Shown: positions 21,841 to 33,216, counted from the stretch's first letter. The stretch is DNA of 64,000 nucleotides from Terasakiispira papahanaumokuakeensis (GCF_001709345.1 NZ_MDTQ01000001.1:2865980-2929979); one strand, 5' to 3'. Made by a program: numbers and translations. Notes: generated by a model not told the origin, from the letters alone.

Positions 21841-21911
21841 TCAGGGGAGCGTGAGACGGGCATAATGCGCCCTCTTGACGTTCCCCTCATGCTAGAACCA
21901 TATCTGGACCC

Positions 21912-22964
21912 ATGTCTAAAACGACCGAACTGACACTGGCTGCACTGGCTGAACAGCTGGACGCTGAGCTACAAGGCGACCCCGATTATCTTATTCGGGG
22001 TCTTGCACCGCTTGCCGAGGCCAAACCAGACCAGCTGAGTTTTCTCAGCAATCCACAATATCGCCCACAACTGGATACCTCCCATGCAGGTGCCGTCATT
22101 CTGCATCCGGATATGGCCGAACATTTCAATGGCAATAAGCTGCTGCTTGAAAACCCCTACCTGGGATTCGCTCGCTTAAGCCATCGGTTTGATCAGCAAC
22201 CCATTCCAGTGAAGGGGATTCACCCTAGCGCGCGTGTCGCCGAAGAGGCTCAAGTGGACCCTTCTGCGGCGATTGCCGCGGGTGCTGTGATTGAAGCCGG
22301 TGCGATCATTGAAGCGGATTGTATTGTCGGTGCCAATGCCGTCATTGGGGCTTATTGCCACCTGGGCGCAGGCACTCATGTCTACCCCAATGCCACTTTG
22401 TACCATAACGTCCGTACTGGCCAACGCTGCCTGATTCATGCCAATAGCGTCATCGGCGGAGATGGTTTTGGATTCGCACATACCGGCCAAGCTTGGGAAA
22501 AAATCGCCCAGCTCGGCGGTGTTGTACTTGGCGATGATGTTGAAGTCGGTGCCTGTACCAGCATTGATCGCGGCGCCTTAGGCGATACCATCATCGGCAA
22601 TGACGTTAAAATCGATAGCCAGGTACAGATTGCTCATAACGTTAAAATTGGCGACCACTCGGCTTTAGCAGGCTGTGTCGGCATCGCCGGGTCAACCCAA
22701 GTGGGTCAGTATTGCATGCTAGGCGGCGGCGTTGGCCTCTCCGGTCACTTGCATATTACCGACGGTGTACAGATTACAGGCATGAGCCTGGTCACTGGCT
22801 CAATCGAGGAGAGAGGTATTTACTCCTCAGGAACAGGCGCTATGCCCAACAAGGCATGGCGAAAAAATGCAGTTCGCTTCAAACAACTGGATGATATGGC
22901 TCGTCGCCTGCGCCAGCTTGAACGCCAGCTACAACAACTGGAAGGTCACACCCAGGAGTCATAA
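21912..22964 (+). CDS. lpxD: UDP-3-O-(3-hydroxyacyl)glucosamine N-acyltransferase
   Basis: Third step of lipid A synthesis. 350 residues. An N-terminal uridine-binding domain ([13 protein letters not shown]) precedes a left-handed beta helix of hexapeptide repeats. The catalytic histidine is in [17 protein letters not shown]. The C-terminal helix ([18 protein letters not shown]) is typical. Start ATG has only a weak ribosome site. fabZ and lpxA follow in the conserved order. Confidence 0.97.
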   Translation: MSKTTELTLAALAEQLDAELQGDPDYLIRGLAPLAEAKPDQLSFLSNPQYRPQLDTSHAGAVILHPDMAEHFNGNKLLLENPYLGFARLSHRFDQQPIPVKGIHPSARVAEEAQVDPSAAIAAGAVIEAGAIIEADCIVGANAVIGAYCHLGAGTHVYPNATLYHNVRTGQRCLIHANSVIGGDGFGFAHTGQAWEKIAQLGGVVLGDDVEVGACTSIDRGALGDTIIGNDVKIDSQVQIAHNVKIGDHSALAGCVGIAGSTQVGQYCMLGGGVGLSGHLHITDGVQITGMSLVTGSIEERGIYSSGTGAMPNKAWRKNAVRFKQLDDMARRLRQLERQLQQLEGHTQES

Positions 22965-23062
22965 CCCTGGTGTTGTAGGCCGGGTGTTACCCACACACCC
23001 TCGATAATAGACAGACAGCTGAGTCGGCCTGACCGACGTGTCATTGAAAGGTTGCCATTACC

Positions 23063-23503
23063 ATGGTCATGGATATTAACGAAATTCGCGAGTACTTACC
23101 CCACCGCTATCCTTTCTTGTTGGTGGATCGCGTCCTCGAGATTGAGCTAGGCGAGTCGATCAAAGCATATAAAAATGTCACTATAAATGAAGAACTGTTT
23201 AATGGACATTTCCCCCATCACCCGATTATGCCGGGCGTTTTAATTATTGAAGCGATGGCCCAGGCGGCCGGTATTTTAGGCTTTAAAACAGTCAACAAAT
23301 TGCCGCGTGATGGCTATATTTATTATTTTGTCGGCTCCGATAACGTCCGTTTCAAACGACCCGTAATGCCGGGGGACCAACTTCACCTGGAGGCCCGCGT
23401 GGTCAAGGAGAAGCGCGGCATATGGAAATTTGCATGCCGAGCCCTGGTCGAGGGTGAGGTGTGCTGTGAAGCTGAGATCCTCTGCGCGGAGAAAAAGGTT
23501 TGA
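23063..23503 (+). CDS. fabZ: 3-hydroxyacyl-ACP dehydratase FabZ
   Basis: Dehydrates 3-hydroxyacyl-ACP in fatty acid elongation and competes with LpxA for the same substrate. 146 residues, hot-dog fold. Catalytic histidine in [13 protein letters not shown] and glutamate in [22 protein letters not shown] opens the fold. Start at the first of two ATGs, 11 nt after GAAAGG. Its stop codon is shared with the lpxA start. Confidence 0.97.
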   Translation: MVMDINEIREYLPHRYPFLLVDRVLEIELGESIKAYKNVTINEELFNGHFPHHPIMPGVLIIEAMAQAAGILGFKTVNKLPRDGYIYYFVGSDNVRFKRPVMPGDQLHLEARVVKEKRGIWKFACRALVEGEVCCEAEILCAEKKV

Positions 23504-24276
23504 GTCGAATCCATCCGACAGCCCTGATTGACAGCAGGGCAAAGATTGCCGACGACGTCAGCATTGGCCCTTATACGATTATCGGTCCAGATGTTGAAAT
23601 CGGTGCTGGCTGCGAAATTGGCCCCCACGTTGTGATCAATGGCCCCACTCAGTTAGGACAGCGCAACCGGATTTTCCAATTCGCGAGTATCGGTGAAGCT
23701 TGTCAGGACAAGAAATATGCGGGTGAACCCACGCGCCTGATTATGGGAGATGACAACGTCGTCCGAGAGAGCGTGACACTCCACCGTGGCACCGTGCAAG
23801 ACCGAGGGGAAACGACCATTGGGAGTCGCAACCTCTTTATGGCGTATGCTCATGTAGGCCATGATTGCATCATTGGTGACGATTGTATTTTTGCTAATGC
23901 TGCCACCCTGGCGGGCCACGTCAAGATCGGGAACTTTGCGATTCTTGGCGGTCTCTCGGCCATCCACCAATTTTGCCATATGGGCGACCATGCCATGGCG
24001 GGCGGTGGTTCCATTATCACCAAAGATATCGCCGCTTATGTCATCGTCAATGGCAACCCCGCTGAAACCCATGGCCTGAACCTGGTCGGTCTTCGCCGCC
24101 GCGGCTTCAGTAAAGAGGCCATTAAAGCGCTGAGCCAGGCCTATAAATTGGTCTTTCGTCAGGGGCTTACGCTTCAGCAAGCTATTGATGCACTAGAGCA
24201 AATGACACCTGCTCCAGAAGAGCTCCAAGTGTTTATCGATTCATTGAAGTCTTCTCAGCGAGGGTTAACCCGCTAA
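23500..24276 (+). CDS. lpxA: UDP-N-acetylglucosamine acyltransferase
   Basis: First step of lipid A synthesis. 258 residues; the sequence is in phase with the family from its second residue ([15 protein letters not shown]). The only plausible start is TTG at 23500, overlapping the fabZ TGA by 3 bases (TTGA), with GGAG 8 nt upstream; no ATG or GTG lies near. Catalytic histidine in [13 protein letters not shown]. The beta-helix repeats and C-terminal helical domain are complete. The overlap with fabZ suggests strict coupling of the two competing activities. Confidence 0.96.
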   Translation: MSRIHPTALIDSRAKIADDVSIGPYTIIGPDVEIGAGCEIGPHVVINGPTQLGQRNRIFQFASIGEACQDKKYAGEPTRLIMGDDNVVRESVTLHRGTVQDRGETTIGSRNLFMAYAHVGHDCIIGDDCIFANAATLAGHVKIGNFAILGGLSAIHQFCHMGDHAMAGGGSIITKDIAAYVIVNGNPAETHGLNLVGLRRRGFSKEAIKALSQAYKLVFRQGLTLQQAIDALEQMTPAPEELQVFIDSLKSSQRGLTR

Positions 24277-24280
24277 TTCC

Positions 24281-25435
24281 ATGGCCTCTCCCCCTTCCCT
24301 TAAGGTTTATCTCGTCGCTGGAGAAGTCTCCGGCGATATTTTAGGTGCTGATCTGATGCATGCGCTCCAAGCGCGCTATCCACAGGTCGAGTTCCGAGGC
24401 TTGGGTGGTGAAGGCATGATCGCGGCTGGCCTCACGAGCCTATACCCATTAGAAACACTTTCGGTGATGGGGCTGGTCGAAGTATTAAAACACCTGCCCC
24501 GACTGATCAAAGTCCGCCGCCACCTCTATCAAGATGCATTGGCGTGGGGTGCTGACTTGATGGTCGGTATTGATGCCCCGGATTTCACTTTGGGGCTAGA
24601 GAAGAAACTACGGCAAACAGGCGTTAAAACCGTTCACTACGTCAGCCCATCGGTGTGGGCATGGCGCCAGGGCCGCATCAAAGGGATTCGTAAAAGCGTT
24701 GACCTGATGCTGACATTGCTGCCGTTTGAAGCGGAGTTTTACCATCAGCACAAAGTGCCCGTCGCCTTTGTCGGCCACCCCACGGCAGACCGTTTACCGT
24801 TAACACCGGATCGAGAATCGGCTCGCCATCAGTTGGCGCTCCCGCTCTCATCACCTATTCTGGCCTTACTGCCTGGCTCACGGGGCAGTGAAGTGGAGCG
24901 AATGGCGCCCATTTTCTTAACCACGGCTCAACAGTTAAAAGCCCATTACCCTGCGCTAAGGTTTTTATTACCCGCCGCAACGCCTGCACGCTATCAGCAA
25001 CTCAGCGAGCTACTGAAAGAGATCCCGGTAGATGACCTTCAATTGCTAGAAGGTCAAGCGGATCAAGCACTCACTGCTGCAGATTGTGCACTGCTGGCAT
25101 CAGGTACGGTGGCGCTGGAAGCCATGCTGTGCAAAACCCCGATGGTGGTGGCTTATCGTTTGGCTCCCATGACTTGGTGGCTAGCCCAGAAACTGGTCAA
25201 AACCCCTTATATCAGTTTGCCAAACCTGCTAGCACAATCTTCGTTAGTACCTGAACGCCTTCAGGATCAGGCCTCGCCTGATCAACTGAGCCAAGATATT
25301 CAACAATGGCTAGATGATCCCGCACAGCGAGAAGCGCTCACTCGCACGTTTACTGAATTACACGCCCAGCTCAAGCAAGGCGCAGGCCAAAAAGCCGCGC
25401 AAGCCATTACTGAGTTGATGGAAGGGGACCACTGA
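24281..25435 (+). CDS. lpxB: lipid A disaccharide synthase
   Basis: Condenses UDP-diacylglucosamine with lipid X to the lipid A disaccharide. 384 residues, GT-B glycosyltransferase fold. [18 protein letters not shown] opens the N-terminal domain, [13 protein letters not shown] and [12 protein letters not shown] are signature stretches, and the C-terminal nucleotide-binding segment has [20 protein letters not shown]. It starts 4 bp after lpxA and overlaps rnhB by one base (TGATG). Confidence 0.97.
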   Translation: MASPPSLKVYLVAGEVSGDILGADLMHALQARYPQVEFRGLGGEGMIAAGLTSLYPLETLSVMGLVEVLKHLPRLIKVRRHLYQDALAWGADLMVGIDAPDFTLGLEKKLRQTGVKTVHYVSPSVWAWRQGRIKGIRKSVDLMLTLLPFEAEFYHQHKVPVAFVGHPTADRLPLTPDRESARHQLALPLSSPILALLPGSRGSEVERMAPIFLTTAQQLKAHYPALRFLLPAATPARYQQLSELLKEIPVDDLQLLEGQADQALTAADCALLASGTVALEAMLCKTPMVVAYRLAPMTWWLAQKLVKTPYISLPNLLAQSSLVPERLQDQASPDQLSQDIQQWLDDPAQREALTRTFTELHAQLKQGAGQKAAQAITELMEGDH

Positions 25436-26049
25436 TGCCGACTGAAGCATGGCCCGAGATTGAGATTCCCTATACCGGTCTTTATCTGGCAGGTATGGAT
25501 GAAGTTGGGCGCGGACCTCTTATCGGAAATGTCGTCACCGCTGCCGTCATTTTAGACCCTCAACAGCCTATCGAAGGCTTGACCGACTCCAAGAAACTGA
25601 GTGAAAAACGCCGAGAGCAATTTTTCGATCAGATTATGGCTAAAGCCCTTTGTGTGGGGGTTGGCGAATGTACGCCACAGGAAATCGATACACACAATAT
25701 TCTGCAGGCCACCTTTATCGCCATGGGACGTGCTCTTGACCAACTCGCGCCGGCCCCCGAGTATGTCTTGGTTGATGGCAACAAGATGCCACCCAAACTT
25801 CGTTGCCCTGGGCAAGCGGTGGTTAAAGGCGATCTACGTCACCCGGCCATTTCGGCGGCCTCGATCATCGCCAAAGTTATTCGTGACCGACAGATGCATG
25901 CATTACACGATCAGCATCCAGTGTATGGGTTCGATCGTCATAAAGGTTATCCCACCGCGCAACATCTAAAAGCGCTAGAAACCTATGGCCCATTACCTGA
26001 ACACAGACGCAGTTTCGGCCCCGTTCAGCGTCAGCTCAACTTGTTTTAA
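25435..26049 (+). CDS. rnhB: ribonuclease HII
   Basis: Removes RNA from RNA-DNA hybrids and starts ribonucleotide excision. 204 residues. Active-site acidic residues are visible in [12 protein letters not shown] and EYVLVDGNK, with [12 protein letters not shown] and HKGYPTAQH typical of the family. The first 10-15 residues are an extra tail before the core. Translationally coupled to lpxB. Confidence 0.96.
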   Translation: MPTEAWPEIEIPYTGLYLAGMDEVGRGPLIGNVVTAAVILDPQQPIEGLTDSKKLSEKRREQFFDQIMAKALCVGVGECTPQEIDTHNILQATFIAMGRALDQLAPAPEYVLVDGNKMPPKLRCPGQAVVKGDLRHPAISAASIIAKVIRDRQMHALHDQHPVYGFDRHKGYPTAQHLKALETYGPLPEHRRSFGPVQRQLNLF

Positions 26050-26217
26050 TCGACTCATTTTGAGTTAATCGTTTTAACCTAGCAGGCTCATTCATCTCAT
26101 AGGGTTAAGCTTCACCCAAGGCTCTCTTCAATGATGGCAGGGTGACAGACCTAGTGAACGATACGAGCCGCGCGACGCTCACTGCGTCGACTTTGAGTTA
26201 TCGGAAGAGTATTCACC

Positions 26218-29200
26218 ATGACACCGCGTTTTGTGCACCTTCGAATTCATACCGAATATTCATTGGTTGATGGTTTGGTTCGCCTCAAGCCTTTAATCAA
26301 GCATGCGGCTAGTCATCAGATACCTGCACTTGCAGTGACGGATGAAAGCAACCTCTTTGGTCTGGTGAAGTTCTATAAAGGCGCACAAGGCTCAGGCATC
26401 AAGCCTCTGATTGGCGCGGACCTTTGGGTGCGAAACCCTGAAGATCCAGATCAACCTTACCGCCTACCGCTGCTGGCCATGAATGCGCAGGGGTATAGCA
26501 ACCTGACAGAGCTAATCTCTCGTGGCTGGGTTGAGGGGCAATATCATGATCACGCCCTGCTAGAACCGGAATGGATTGCAGCACAATCGGAAGGGCTCAT
26601 CGCACTCTCGGGAGCTCGTGAAGGAGAGGTTGGGCGCTTATTGATCAACGGTCATCCACAGGCGGCCCGCGAGCGCTTGGACTGGTGGATGTCCGTCTTC
26701 CCTGATCGTTTTTATTTAGAACTTCAACGTACCCACCGCCCAGGGGATGAAACCTGCGTTCACGGCAGTGTGGACTTGGCCCAGGCGACCCAGTGCCCCG
26801 TCGTTGCGACCAATGATGTCCGCTTTATCGAAAAAGAAGACTACTGGGCTCATGAAACCCGTGTCGCCATTGGCGAGGGTCGGGCGTTAGATGATCCGCG
26901 CCGTGAAAGACGCTACTCCGAAGAGCAATACCTGAAAAGCGCCGATGAAATGGTCGAACTCTTTCAGGATATTCCGGAAGCGCTAGAAAACAGTGTTGAG
27001 ATTGCTAAACGCTGCAATGTGGATGTCCGGTTAGGCGAATACTTCCTGCCGGAGTACCCGATTCCCGAAGGTATGGGCATGGACGACTTTTTTCGCAAGG
27101 TCTCCCATGACGGCCTGACGATGCGCCTGGGTAAGCTTTATGACACGACCCGGCCAGACATGCCTGACATCGAAGCGCGCTATCGGAAACGATTAGATTT
27201 TGAGCTCGATACAATTCTTCAGATGGGGTTCCCCGGTTACTTCCTGATCGTAATGGACTTCATCAAATGGGCCAAGCAAAACGGTGTCCCGGTGGGTCCA
27301 GGCCGAGGCTCGGGGGCGGGCTCATTGGTCGCTTACTCTCTGGAAATCACCGATCTAGATCCGCTTCAATATGATCTCCTATTCGAGCGATTCCTAAACC
27401 CTGAACGTGTGTCCATGCCCGACTTTGACGTCGACTTTTGCATGGATGGACGCGACCGCGTCATTGACTATGTTGCAGAGCGCTACGGGCGAGATGCCGT
27501 TTCCCAGATTGTGACCTTTGGCACAATGGCGGCCAAAGCCGTTGTTCGAGACGTCGCCCGGGCTCAAGGCAAGCCCTATATGGTTGGGGACCGCCTATCG
27601 AAACTTATTCCATTTGAAGTCGGAATGACGCTCGAAAAGGCTTATGAACAGGAAGAAGCCTTACGCGATCATTTGGCCAGCGACGAAGAATCCCAGGAAA
27701 TCTGGGAGATGGCCCTCCGCCTGGAAGGGATTACTCGCGGTACAGGTAAGCATGCCGGCGGTGTCGTCATTGCACCGACTAAATTGACCGACTTCTCACC
27801 ACTCTTGTGTGACGAAGAAGGTAACGGCCTCGTTGTTCAATTTGATAAGAACGATGTTGAAGAGGCAGGCTTAGTTAAATTCGACTTCCTCGGTTTAAGA
27901 ACCTTAACCATCATTGATTGGGCCCTCCGTGATGTCGACAAGGTCCGAGCACAGGAAGGCCTGGGACCGCTTGATATCAGCACGATCCCGCTCGATGACA
28001 AGCCCACTTTTGATATGCTCAAGCGGGCTGAAACCACTGCGGTTTTCCAGCTTGAATCACGTGGTATGAAGGAGCTCATTAAAAAGCTTCAGCCGGATAA
28101 CCTTGAAGATATGATCGCTTTGGTGGCCTTGTTTCGTCCTGGCCCATTGCAATCGGGCATGGTGGATGACTTCATCAACCGAAAACATGGCCGTGCCGAG
28201 CTTGCTTACCCCCACCCGGATTACCAACTGGCGTCACTGCAACCCGTCCTGGAGCCCACCTACGGCATTATCCTGTATCAGGAACAGGTCATGCAGATTG
28301 CCCAGGTCATGGCAGGCTTTACGCTTGGGGGCGCAGACATGCTCCGCCGCGCCATGGGTAAGAAAAAGCCAGAAGAGATGGCCAAGCAGAAAACCATCTT
28401 TTTGGAAGGCTGTAAAAACAACGGCATTGATCAGCACCTTGCTGAAAACATCTTCGATCTGGTCGAAAAATTTGCGGGTTACGGCTTCAACAAATCGCAC
28501 TCAGCCGCTTATGGTTTAGTCTCTTATCAAACCGCTTGGCTCAAAACGCACTATCCCGCACCTTTCATGGCAGCGGTACTCTCCACTGAGATGAACAACA
28601 CCGATAAAGTGGTGACCTTGGTGGAAGAAGTGCGCGCGATGAAACTCACCATCACACCGCCTGATGTCAACACCGGCAGCTGGAAGTTCACGGTGAATGA
28701 AAGTGGCGAGATCGTCTATGGCTTGGGGGCCATTAAAGGGGTCGGGGAAGGCCCCATTGAAGCGATTGTAGAAGCACGAGCTGAAAGCGGTGACTTCAAA
28801 GACCTATTTGATTTCTGCCATCGCGTTGATCTAAAGCGTCTAAATAAACGTACGTTGGAAGCGCTCATTCGCTCCGGTGCTCTGGATAAACTCGGTCCGA
28901 ACCGTCATGTCATGATGGCCGCTTTGGATGATGCCATCCGTGCCGCAGATCAGGCTGCACGCAATGAAGATTGCGGCATACAGGATCTCTTTGGCAGTTT
29001 TGATGCCCCAAGTGAGACAGCGGCAGAAACCCACGATCCTTTCGCAGATTACCGCCGGACAACCGGTTGGAGTGACCGCGAGCGTTTGGAAGGTGAAAAA
29101 CAAACCCTTGGACTGTATCTCACGGGTCACCCGATTGATCAGTACGAAACAGAGTTGCGCCATTTTGTCAGCCAACGTATCTGCGATTTAAAACCCGCAC

Positions 29201-29718
29201 GCGAGTCCCAACGAATTGCTGGACTCATCGTCGCCGTTCGCTTTATGAAAACCAAACGAGGCGATACGATGGGCTTTATTACACTGGATGACCGCAGTGC
29301 CCGCATTGAAGTCTCTGTGTTTGGTGAAACCTTCCAGGCCACGCGAGATTACCTACAGGCTGACAGTCTGATCGTGGTCGAAGGAGAAGTGCGGCAAGAT
29401 GATTTTTCTGGTGGACTGGCAATGCGTGCGCGAGAAGTCACGCCTTTAGAAGCCGCACGAAGTCATTATGTGTCGGCGATTCGTTTGCAATTGAATGCTG
29501 CTCAGTGTGATCGACACCTGGCTCAATCATTGACCGAAACACTAAGCCCTTATCGCCAACCCGAAGGGGGCCTACCGGTCAGGATCGACTACCATAACGG
29601 CGCTGGACGGATTAACTTACAACTCGGCCCTCACTGGCAAATTACGCCCAGCGACGCCGCCGTGGAGCAGTTGATCAAATGCTTTGGCCCGAAACAAGTC
29701 ACGCTTGAATATCGCTGA
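26218..29718 (+). CDS. dnaE: DNA polymerase III alpha subunit
   Basis: Replicative polymerase. 1166 residues, normal DnaE1 length. N-terminal PHP domain (FVHLRIHTEYSLVDG). The polymerase palm has the three catalytic aspartates in MPDFDVDFCMDGRD and the GPGRGSGAGSLVAYSLEITDLDPL loop. Thumb/fingers and the clamp-binding region follow, then an OB fold (RIAGLIVAVRFMKTKRGDTMGFITLDD). GGAAGAG ribosome site. The 168-bp gap before it shows nothing certain. Confidence 0.98.
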   Translation: MTPRFVHLRIHTEYSLVDGLVRLKPLIKHAASHQIPALAVTDESNLFGLVKFYKGAQGSGIKPLIGADLWVRNPEDPDQPYRLPLLAMNAQGYSNLTELISRGWVEGQYHDHALLEPEWIAAQSEGLIALSGAREGEVGRLLINGHPQAARERLDWWMSVFPDRFYLELQRTHRPGDETCVHGSVDLAQATQCPVVATNDVRFIEKEDYWAHETRVAIGEGRALDDPRRERRYSEEQYLKSADEMVELFQDIPEALENSVEIAKRCNVDVRLGEYFLPEYPIPEGMGMDDFFRKVSHDGLTMRLGKLYDTTRPDMPDIEARYRKRLDFELDTILQMGFPGYFLIVMDFIKWAKQNGVPVGPGRGSGAGSLVAYSLEITDLDPLQYDLLFERFLNPERVSMPDFDVDFCMDGRDRVIDYVAERYGRDAVSQIVTFGTMAAKAVVRDVARAQGKPYMVGDRLSKLIPFEVGMTLEKAYEQEEALRDHLASDEESQEIWEMALRLEGITRGTGKHAGGVVIAPTKLTDFSPLLCDEEGNGLVVQFDKNDVEEAGLVKFDFLGLRTLTIIDWALRDVDKVRAQEGLGPLDISTIPLDDKPTFDMLKRAETTAVFQLESRGMKELIKKLQPDNLEDMIALVALFRPGPLQSGMVDDFINRKHGRAELAYPHPDYQLASLQPVLEPTYGIILYQEQVMQIAQVMAGFTLGGADMLRRAMGKKKPEEMAKQKTIFLEGCKNNGIDQHLAENIFDLVEKFAGYGFNKSHSAAYGLVSYQTAWLKTHYPAPFMAAVLSTEMNNTDKVVTLVEEVRAMKLTITPPDVNTGSWKFTVNESGEIVYGLGAIKGVGEGPIEAIVEARAESGDFKDLFDFCHRVDLKRLNKRTLEALIRSGALDKLGPNRHVMMAALDDAIRAADQAARNEDCGIQDLFGSFDAPSETAAETHDPFADYRRTTGWSDRERLEGEKQTLGLYLTGHPIDQYETELRHFVSQRICDLKPARESQRIAGLIVAVRFMKTKRGDTMGFITLDDRSARIEVSVFGETFQATRDYLQADSLIVVEGEVRQDDFSGGLAMRAREVTPLEAARSHYVSAIRLQLNAAQCDRHLAQSLTETLSPYRQPEGGLPVRIDYHNGAGRINLQLGPHWQITPSDAAVEQLIKCFGPKQVTLEYR

Positions 29719-30049
29719 TTACGCTTTAAAGTAGACGAGTCATTGGCTCATCAATGACCCGTTATGTTGGATGGAAATAAGGACCCAGTGTCGTGAGTCG
29801 GGCCACAAATGAACAATGCAAAGTGACGATCATTAGACGTTCACGACAATGGCGTTGCGAATAGATACTCTCATGGGGTTTTTCACCGAGGTGAACTTGG
29901 CATATAGTGTGCATCCTTGCTCGTCAGCACGATATGTTACGCTGTGACGACACCAGGATTAAGCTTGCCGCAAGAACTCGATTAGTTCACACGGTAGGCC
30001 TCATGATCTCAAAGAACCTGGGCCGCGCGCCCACAAGCAGACAACGCCC
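29719..30049. promoter_or_regulatory. dnaE-accA gap with candidate accA promoter
   Basis: 331 bp without a gene. TTTTCA (29880-29885) and TATAGT (29903-29908) are spaced by 17 bp and fit a sigma-70 promoter (four and five of six bases). No convincing terminator for dnaE is seen, only a short TCATTG/CAATGA hairpin near 29740. Confidence 0.45.
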
Positions 30050-31006
30050 ATGAATCTTAACTATCTCGACTTCGAGCAACCTATTGCCGAATTGGAAGCC
30101 AAAATTGAAGAATTGCGGCTGGTCGGCAACGACAATGACATCAACATCAATGAGGAAATTCAGCGCCTACAGGAGAAGAATCTCAAGCTCACCGAGCAGA
30201 TCTTCACCAACCTGAGTGCGTGGCAAGTCTCACAAATTTCCCGTCACCCCCAACGGCCTTATACCCTGGACTACATCAAGTTAGCCTTCGATGACTTTGA
30301 TGAGCTTCACGGTGATCGTCATTTTGCCGATGATGCCGCTATTGTTGGGGGAATCGCCCGCTTAGATGGCCAAAGCGTCATGATCATCGGTCATCAGAAA
30401 GGTCGGGAAGTCAAAGAGAAAGTTCGCCGTAATTTTGGCATGCCACGCCCTGAGGGCTATCGCAAAGCACTACGCCTGATGCAAATGGCCGAACGCTTCA
30501 AAATGCCGATTTTGACCTTTATTGATACGCCTGGCGCTTACCCGGGTATTGATGCCGAAGAGCGTGGCCAATCTGAAGCCATTGCCTTTAATTTGGCCCA
30601 GATGTCCCAGTTCAAAACACCGATTATCGCCACAGTTATCGGTGAAGGCGGGTCTGGCGGCGCCTTGGCGATCGGAGTATGCGATGAATTGATGATGTTG
30701 CAATACAGCACTTATTCGGTGATCTCACCGGAAGGCTGTGCCTCCATCCTCTGGAAAAGCGCTGATCGTGCTTCAGATGCCGCAGACGCCATGGGCCTGA
30801 CCGCTGAACGACTACAAGAGCTCGGCTTTGTCGACACTCTGGTCCCAGAACCCATGGGCGGGGCACACCGCAATCCAGAAAGCATGGCTGAAAGCCTCAA
30901 GGCCGCATTGAAAAATGCACTGGCCCGCCTAGATGACCTCGACAGTGATGCCTTAGTGGATCGCCGCTATGAGCGACTCATGAAATACAGCTCACTCGAG
31001 AGCTAA
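30050..31006 (+). CDS. accA: acetyl-CoA carboxylase carboxyltransferase alpha subunit
   Basis: With AccD transfers carboxyl from biotin to acetyl-CoA, the committed step of fatty acid synthesis. 318 residues. N-terminal helical part [23 protein letters not shown], then the crotonase-like core with [24 protein letters not shown] and the oxyanion-forming [11 protein letters not shown]. The start ATG has no clear ribosome site. tilS starts 20 bp later, as in Pseudomonas. Confidence 0.97.
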   Translation: MNLNYLDFEQPIAELEAKIEELRLVGNDNDININEEIQRLQEKNLKLTEQIFTNLSAWQVSQISRHPQRPYTLDYIKLAFDDFDELHGDRHFADDAAIVGGIARLDGQSVMIIGHQKGREVKEKVRRNFGMPRPEGYRKALRLMQMAERFKMPILTFIDTPGAYPGIDAEERGQSEAIAFNLAQMSQFKTPIIATVIGEGGSGGALAIGVCDELMMLQYSTYSVISPEGCASILWKSADRASDAADAMGLTAERLQELGFVDTLVPEPMGGAHRNPESMAESLKAALKNALARLDDLDSDALVDRRYERLMKYSSLES

Positions 31007-31025
31007 TAGAGCACGGAGAAAAAGC

Positions 31026-32291
31026 ATGACCCCGACGCCCGACCTGATTCGTCGGGCGCTGGATGCCCTGCCAGATGCCCCGACTCATCTTTTTGTCGCT
31101 TACAGCGGCGGCCTGGATTCTCTTGCATTACTCCAGCTGACCGCCGAATTTGCACAGTCTCACTCACTCCCCATCACCGCATTGCATGTCCATCATGGTC
31201 TCTCTGATCAAGCCGATGACTGGGTTCAGCATTGCCAACAGCACGCGATGAGACTGCAGCTCCCACTCGACGTCGAATATCTTGAGTTCGATGCTCGACA
31301 GAATCTAGAAGCCAGAGCCCGCCATGCCCGCTACGCTTTTTTTGAGCGCCACTTGAATCAATCCGGTCATGTTTTATTAATGGGCCATCATCAACAAGAT
31401 CAAGCGGAAACATTGATATTGCGTTTGATGCGAAGTGCAGGGCTAGAAGGCCTTTCTGGAATCCCTGAAAAACGGCGCCTTGGTCATGGTTGGTTAGTGC
31501 GCCCTTTACTCAATCAAACCAAAGCAAGCTTACAGCATTGGCTTGAACAACAATCGTTGAGCTGGATCGAGGACGAAAGTAACCAGTCACTAGCGCATGA
31601 TCGCAACTTTATTCGTCACCAGATCTTGCCTCGCTTGGAATCTCGCTTCCCAAAAAGCCAGCAGCGTCTTGCACAATCTGCCCATTGGTTAGCCGATAGT
31701 CGCTCAGTGATGCATGAATGGCTGGAAGAAGATCTCCAACACTGCTTATTAAGACCTCATTGCTTGTCGATCCCGCAGCTTAAGCGTTATTCCCCTGCCC
31801 GCTGGCGCCATCTGTTGCATTACTATTTACAGCGACAAAAAGCCCCTATCTTGCCTTACAAGCGTTGGGAGGCGGTGTCTCAACTCCTAGCAGCACGCCC
31901 GGATGCGATGCCTGAAGTACAGTGGGGCCATTACGCCATGCGTCGATATCGAGACCAACTCTGGATCGCCCCTTGGCACCACTTCGCTCCCTTACCTGAA
32001 GGCTGGACACAGGATTGGGATGGACACCCTCCATTGCACACCCCCGTAGGCGCTTTCACCGCAGAACGTCTGACGGTCGAGTCTTCTCAAGAGACGGCTC
32101 TCTTACCTGGCAACTATCGAGCCACTAAACGACAAGGGGGTGAACACATTTGGATCCCCCATCGCGGTCATGTGGAATTAAAACAGTGGTATCAGGAAAA
32201 AGGCGTTCCGCCTTGGGAGCGCCAGCGGCGTCCACTGATTTGGTCGCAAGATCAGCTCATCGCCGTTGGTAGCCCTCTGAATGAGCCGTAA
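31026..32291 (+). CDS. tilS: tRNA(Ile)-lysidine synthase
   Basis: Converts the wobble cytidine of the CAU-anticodon tRNA-Ile to lysidine so it reads AUA. 421 residues. The PP-loop motif AYSGGLDSLAL covers residues 25-35. The family's substrate-recognition domain and the C-terminal TilS domain (RQGGEHIWIPHRGHVELKQWYQE) are both present. GGAG 7 nt before the start. Probably co-transcribed with accA. Confidence 0.95.
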   Translation: MTPTPDLIRRALDALPDAPTHLFVAYSGGLDSLALLQLTAEFAQSHSLPITALHVHHGLSDQADDWVQHCQQHAMRLQLPLDVEYLEFDARQNLEARARHARYAFFERHLNQSGHVLLMGHHQQDQAETLILRLMRSAGLEGLSGIPEKRRLGHGWLVRPLLNQTKASLQHWLEQQSLSWIEDESNQSLAHDRNFIRHQILPRLESRFPKSQQRLAQSAHWLADSRSVMHEWLEEDLQHCLLRPHCLSIPQLKRYSPARWRHLLHYYLQRQKAPILPYKRWEAVSQLLAARPDAMPEVQWGHYAMRRYRDQLWIAPWHHFAPLPEGWTQDWDGHPPLHTPVGAFTAERLTVESSQETALLPGNYRATKRQGGEHIWIPHRGHVELKQWYQEKGVPPWERQRRPLIWSQDQLIAVGSPLNEP

Positions 32292-32311
32292 CACTCTCTG
32301 TCACGGCTCAT
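32281..32311. terminator. hairpin between convergent tilS and the lipoprotein gene
   Basis: ATGAGCCGT / ACGGCTCAT form a 9-bp perfect stem with a 13-nt loop. The left arm overlaps the tilS stop region. It sits where two genes converge, but neither strand has a good T tract. Confidence 0.45.
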
Positions 32312-32318
32312 CAGGGTA

Positions 32319-33011
32319 TTATTGTGCGGTAGAACGGAATTGCTGAATAAACGCTTCTGAATCTTTAATCGACACTTCCATCTGCCGGATCAGTTGATCG
32401 ACATCTTGACGAATATGCCCTAGCTCACCTTCAAGCGCGCCGATCGCCTGCGCATTCAGGTTGTGCTTAAGAAACAACATTTGATCCTCAAAAGCAGACA
32501 GGACCGGCGTCATTCGATCTTCAGCTTGTCGCATACTCTTCATTAATTGCTGATAGTGGTGCTCAGTATTCTTTAACTGACGTTCACTGGATCGGCGTAA
32601 ACTTGCACTGTCATAGCGACTCAGTTCATCCTGCCACTCATCGAAGAGTGCTTCGGCGACATCCTGAACCGCATCAATCCGCTCATGCACTTCGTCAGCG
32701 GCGGCCTCACTCTGCTCATAAGCCTCACGGACCTGCTCATATTTAGCTTTCAGTGGGGTATCCGGCACATCGACTACTTGTTGAAAACGCTCCAATGAGG
32801 AACGAAATGTGTCTTGAGCTTCATGCTGAGCATCACGAGCGTCCTCAACACGATCCACCATAATATCGCGCTTTTCGATCCCCAGCTTTTCCATGGTGGC
32901 ATAGTACATACTGCTACAGCCTGCCAACCATAACAGGCTGAACAAGACGCCCAAGCGCCATACACTAGATACACTCACCTGCTCGTGATACCGCTTCGTC
33001 AAACATCCCAC
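32319..33011 (-). CDS. DUF2959 family lipoprotein
   Basis: 230 residues. The start is GTG, 6 nt after AGGAG on the minus strand. A lipoprotein signal peptide ends LLWLAGC-SS, with the lipid-modified cysteine at residue 32. The mature part is a long charged helical, probably coiled-coil protein (heptads of Glu, Gln, Arg; EQVREAYEQSEAAADEVHERIDA). This pattern matches DUF2959, whose function is unknown to me. Location is inferred to be the periplasmic face of an envelope membrane. It is a single gene, convergent with tilS. Confidence 0.8.
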   Translation of the reverse strand: MGCLTKRYHEQVSVSSVWRLGVLFSLLWLAGCSSMYYATMEKLGIEKRDIMVDRVEDARDAQHEAQDTFRSSLERFQQVVDVPDTPLKAKYEQVREAYEQSEAAADEVHERIDAVQDVAEALFDEWQDELSRYDSASLRRSSERQLKNTEHHYQQLMKSMRQAEDRMTPVLSAFEDQMLFLKHNLNAQAIGALEGELGHIRQDVDQLIRQMEVSIKDSEAFIQQFRSTAQ

Positions 33012-33216
33012 TGGGCTCTCCTATTTCAAAGGCTTTCATTGATATCAATTCAACATAGCAGCACGCCAAGATAATCGGCGTTCATGACGCTTAAAACGCA
33101 GCAATGTACCGTAAAGCCATCGCACACCCAAGTCACAACTCAGCCTCCAGTATCATTCGACGTCACTCTCATGCCTCTAAGCGTGTGCACTGTTATGACC
33201 CATCACGGGATTTCCC

